Positions 63,127-64,000 of a stretch of 64,000 nucleotides of DNA are shown here, piece by piece. A program made the position numbers and the translations under genes. Source of the stretch: a bacterium (GTDB lineage Bacteria; Bacteroidota; Ignavibacteria; Kapaibacteriales; UBA2268); the NCBI GenBank assembly GCA_024711295.1, contig JANJTB010000028.1, positions 1-64,000 on the forward strand, given 5' to 3'. Below the pieces are notes generated by a model. That model had not been told where the DNA came from. It did not search any database and saw nothing but the letters and a program-made list of their open reading frames with translations. Positions within the stretch are counted from its first letter, which is position 1; every line of letters begins with the position of its first letter.

Positions 63127-64000
63127 TTACTCCCACTCAATAGTTCCCGGTGGTTTGCTTGTGATGTCATAGACTACGCGATTGATACCACGCACTTCAT
63201 TTATAATTCGGTTGCTCATTCTGGCGAGGACATCGTATGGCATAGGGAACCAATCGGCAGTCATACCATCTACACTAGTTACGGCACGAAGGACGCAGGT
63301 ATTCTCGTAAGTACGCTCGTCCCCCATAACCCCGACTGATTTCACAGGTAGAAGAACTGCAAATGCCTGCCAGATTTGGTCGTAAAGTCCGGCATTGCGA
63401 ATTTCTTCGATATAGATTGCGTCAGCTTTTTGGAGAGTAGCAATTTTCTCACGAGTTATTTCTCCAAGGATACGAATACCTAAACCTGGACCCGGAAATG
63501 GATGACGATTTACAAACCAGTCAGGTACACCAAGCTCACGACCAACAGCACGAACCTCATCTTTGAATAGCTCGCGGAATGGCTCAAGGAGTTTCAGACC
63601 CATTTTCTCGGGCAGACCACCAACATTGTGATGCGATTTGATGACAACCGATGGACCTTTGACTGATACAGATTCGATTACATCAGGATAGAGTGTTCCC
63701 TGTGCAAGCCATTTTGCGTTATTGAATTTCTTTGCAGCTACATCAAACAAGTCTATGAAAGATTTTCCGATAATTTTCCGTTTCTGCTCTGGGTCACTCA
63801 CTCCTTCAAGCCCGTTTAAGAAATGTTCGGAGCCATCTATAAGTTCAATAGACATATTGAAGTTTTCATCAAAAAGTTTCATCAGTTTTGTACTTTCATT
63901 CTGTCGCATTAAGCCTGTATCAATATGAATACAATGCAGTTTGTCGCCAATAGCTCTGTGCAAAAGCACAGCAAGAACAGTAGAATCTACCCCACCGGAT
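63127..64000 (-). CDS. guaA: GMP synthase (glutamine-hydrolysing), C-terminal part, truncated by window end
   Basis: The 3' part of GuaA, which converts XMP to GMP. The upstream end lies beyond the window. The ATP pyrophosphatase loop SGGVDSTV is encoded at the very edge (about 63976-63999). The rest covers the ATP-PPase domain ([20 protein letters not shown]) and the GMP synthase dimerisation domain ([17 protein letters not shown], ending [11 protein letters not shown], the standard terminus). The N-terminal glutaminase domain must lie outside. Base composition is much richer in G+C (30 of 60 at 63541-63600) than the adjacent block. No obvious terminator is seen after the stop. Confidence 0.97.
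   Translation of the reverse strand, partial: SGGVDSTVLAVLLHRAIGDKLHCIHIDTGLMRQNESTKLMKLFDENFNMSIELIDGSEHFLNGLEGVSDPEQKRKIIGKSFIDLFDVAAKKFNNAKWLAQGTLYPDVIESVSVKGPSVVIKSHHNVGGLPEKMGLKLLEPFRELFKDEVRAVGRELGVPDWFVNRHPFPGPGLGIRILGEITREKIATLQKADAIYIEEIRNAGLYDQIWQAFAVLLPVKSVGVMGDERTYENTCVLRAVTSVDGMTADWFPMPYDVLARMSNRIINEVRGINRVVYDITSKPPGTIEWE

Overview
The window is AT-rich DNA from a motile, Gram-negative bacterium of the Bacteroidota/Chlorobiota/Ignavibacteriota (FCB) assemblage, most likely an Ignavibacteria- or Kapabacteria-like lineage. Three things suggest this. Several secreted giants end in type IX secretion (T9SS) sorting domains. There is a GWxTD-type protein, an SBBP/anchor-D-type giant, and OmpA proteins with PD40 propellers. 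A flagellar operon is also present, which most Bacteroidota lack. Lineage is inferred from gene content only; there is no rRNA gene, and the one tRNA gene does not settle it.

Layout: (1) 1-2151: 3' part of a poly-HAMP chemoreceptor and a DUF1801 protein. (2) 2157-5559 (-): four overlapping genes (two glycosyltransferases, a ferredoxin, a YtcJ-like amidohydrolase). (3) 5794-8640: a Cys/Met-metabolism PLP enzyme, an HMG-CoA-lyase-type enzyme and a convergent cyclase whose leader carries a strong intrinsic terminator. (4) 9064-13424 (+): PBP4-type DD-peptidase, a lone MalG-like ABC permease, RuvX and a GWxTD-type protein. (5) 13426-23703: a TolC/MarC operon, OmpA-family envelope proteins, DsbD and a lipoprotein. 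(6) 23784-32832 (-): flagellar operon flgF-flgG-flgA-flgH-flgI-flgJ/SLT-flgN-unknown-flgK-flgL-motA, with a sigma-54-like site upstream. (7) 33103-34884: tRNA-Leu(CAG), a DUF4919-like protein and pyrF. (8) 34969-44506: T9SS beta-helix giant, an HhH/beta-barrel protein, a NYN nuclease, lysS and an M50 protease. (9) 44566-56986 (-): three T9SS proteins, a putative structured RNA, an envelope protein and a lipoprotein nuclease-fold protein. (10) 57255-64000: typA; then a strikingly AT-rich block (YwqK/TonB-C lipoprotein, LRR protein, radical SAM enzyme, EVE-like/HNH nuclease); then the 3' part of guaA at the edge.

Much of the window builds and decorates the envelope: flagellar rod, rings and hook junction, T9SS cargo, OmpA-type peptidoglycan tethers, DsbD reductant transfer (many secreted proteins here are Cys-containing) and a DD-peptidase. 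The best candidate for an undescribed system is the overlapping HNH nuclease/radical SAM pair at 61180-63001, in a block of low GC preceded by three 10-bp tandem repeats. Two intergenic stretches (8660-8790 and 54876-54977) fold into hairpins ending in a U-tract and may be small RNAs or leader regulators. No CRISPR array, insertion sequence, prophage or rRNA gene was seen.
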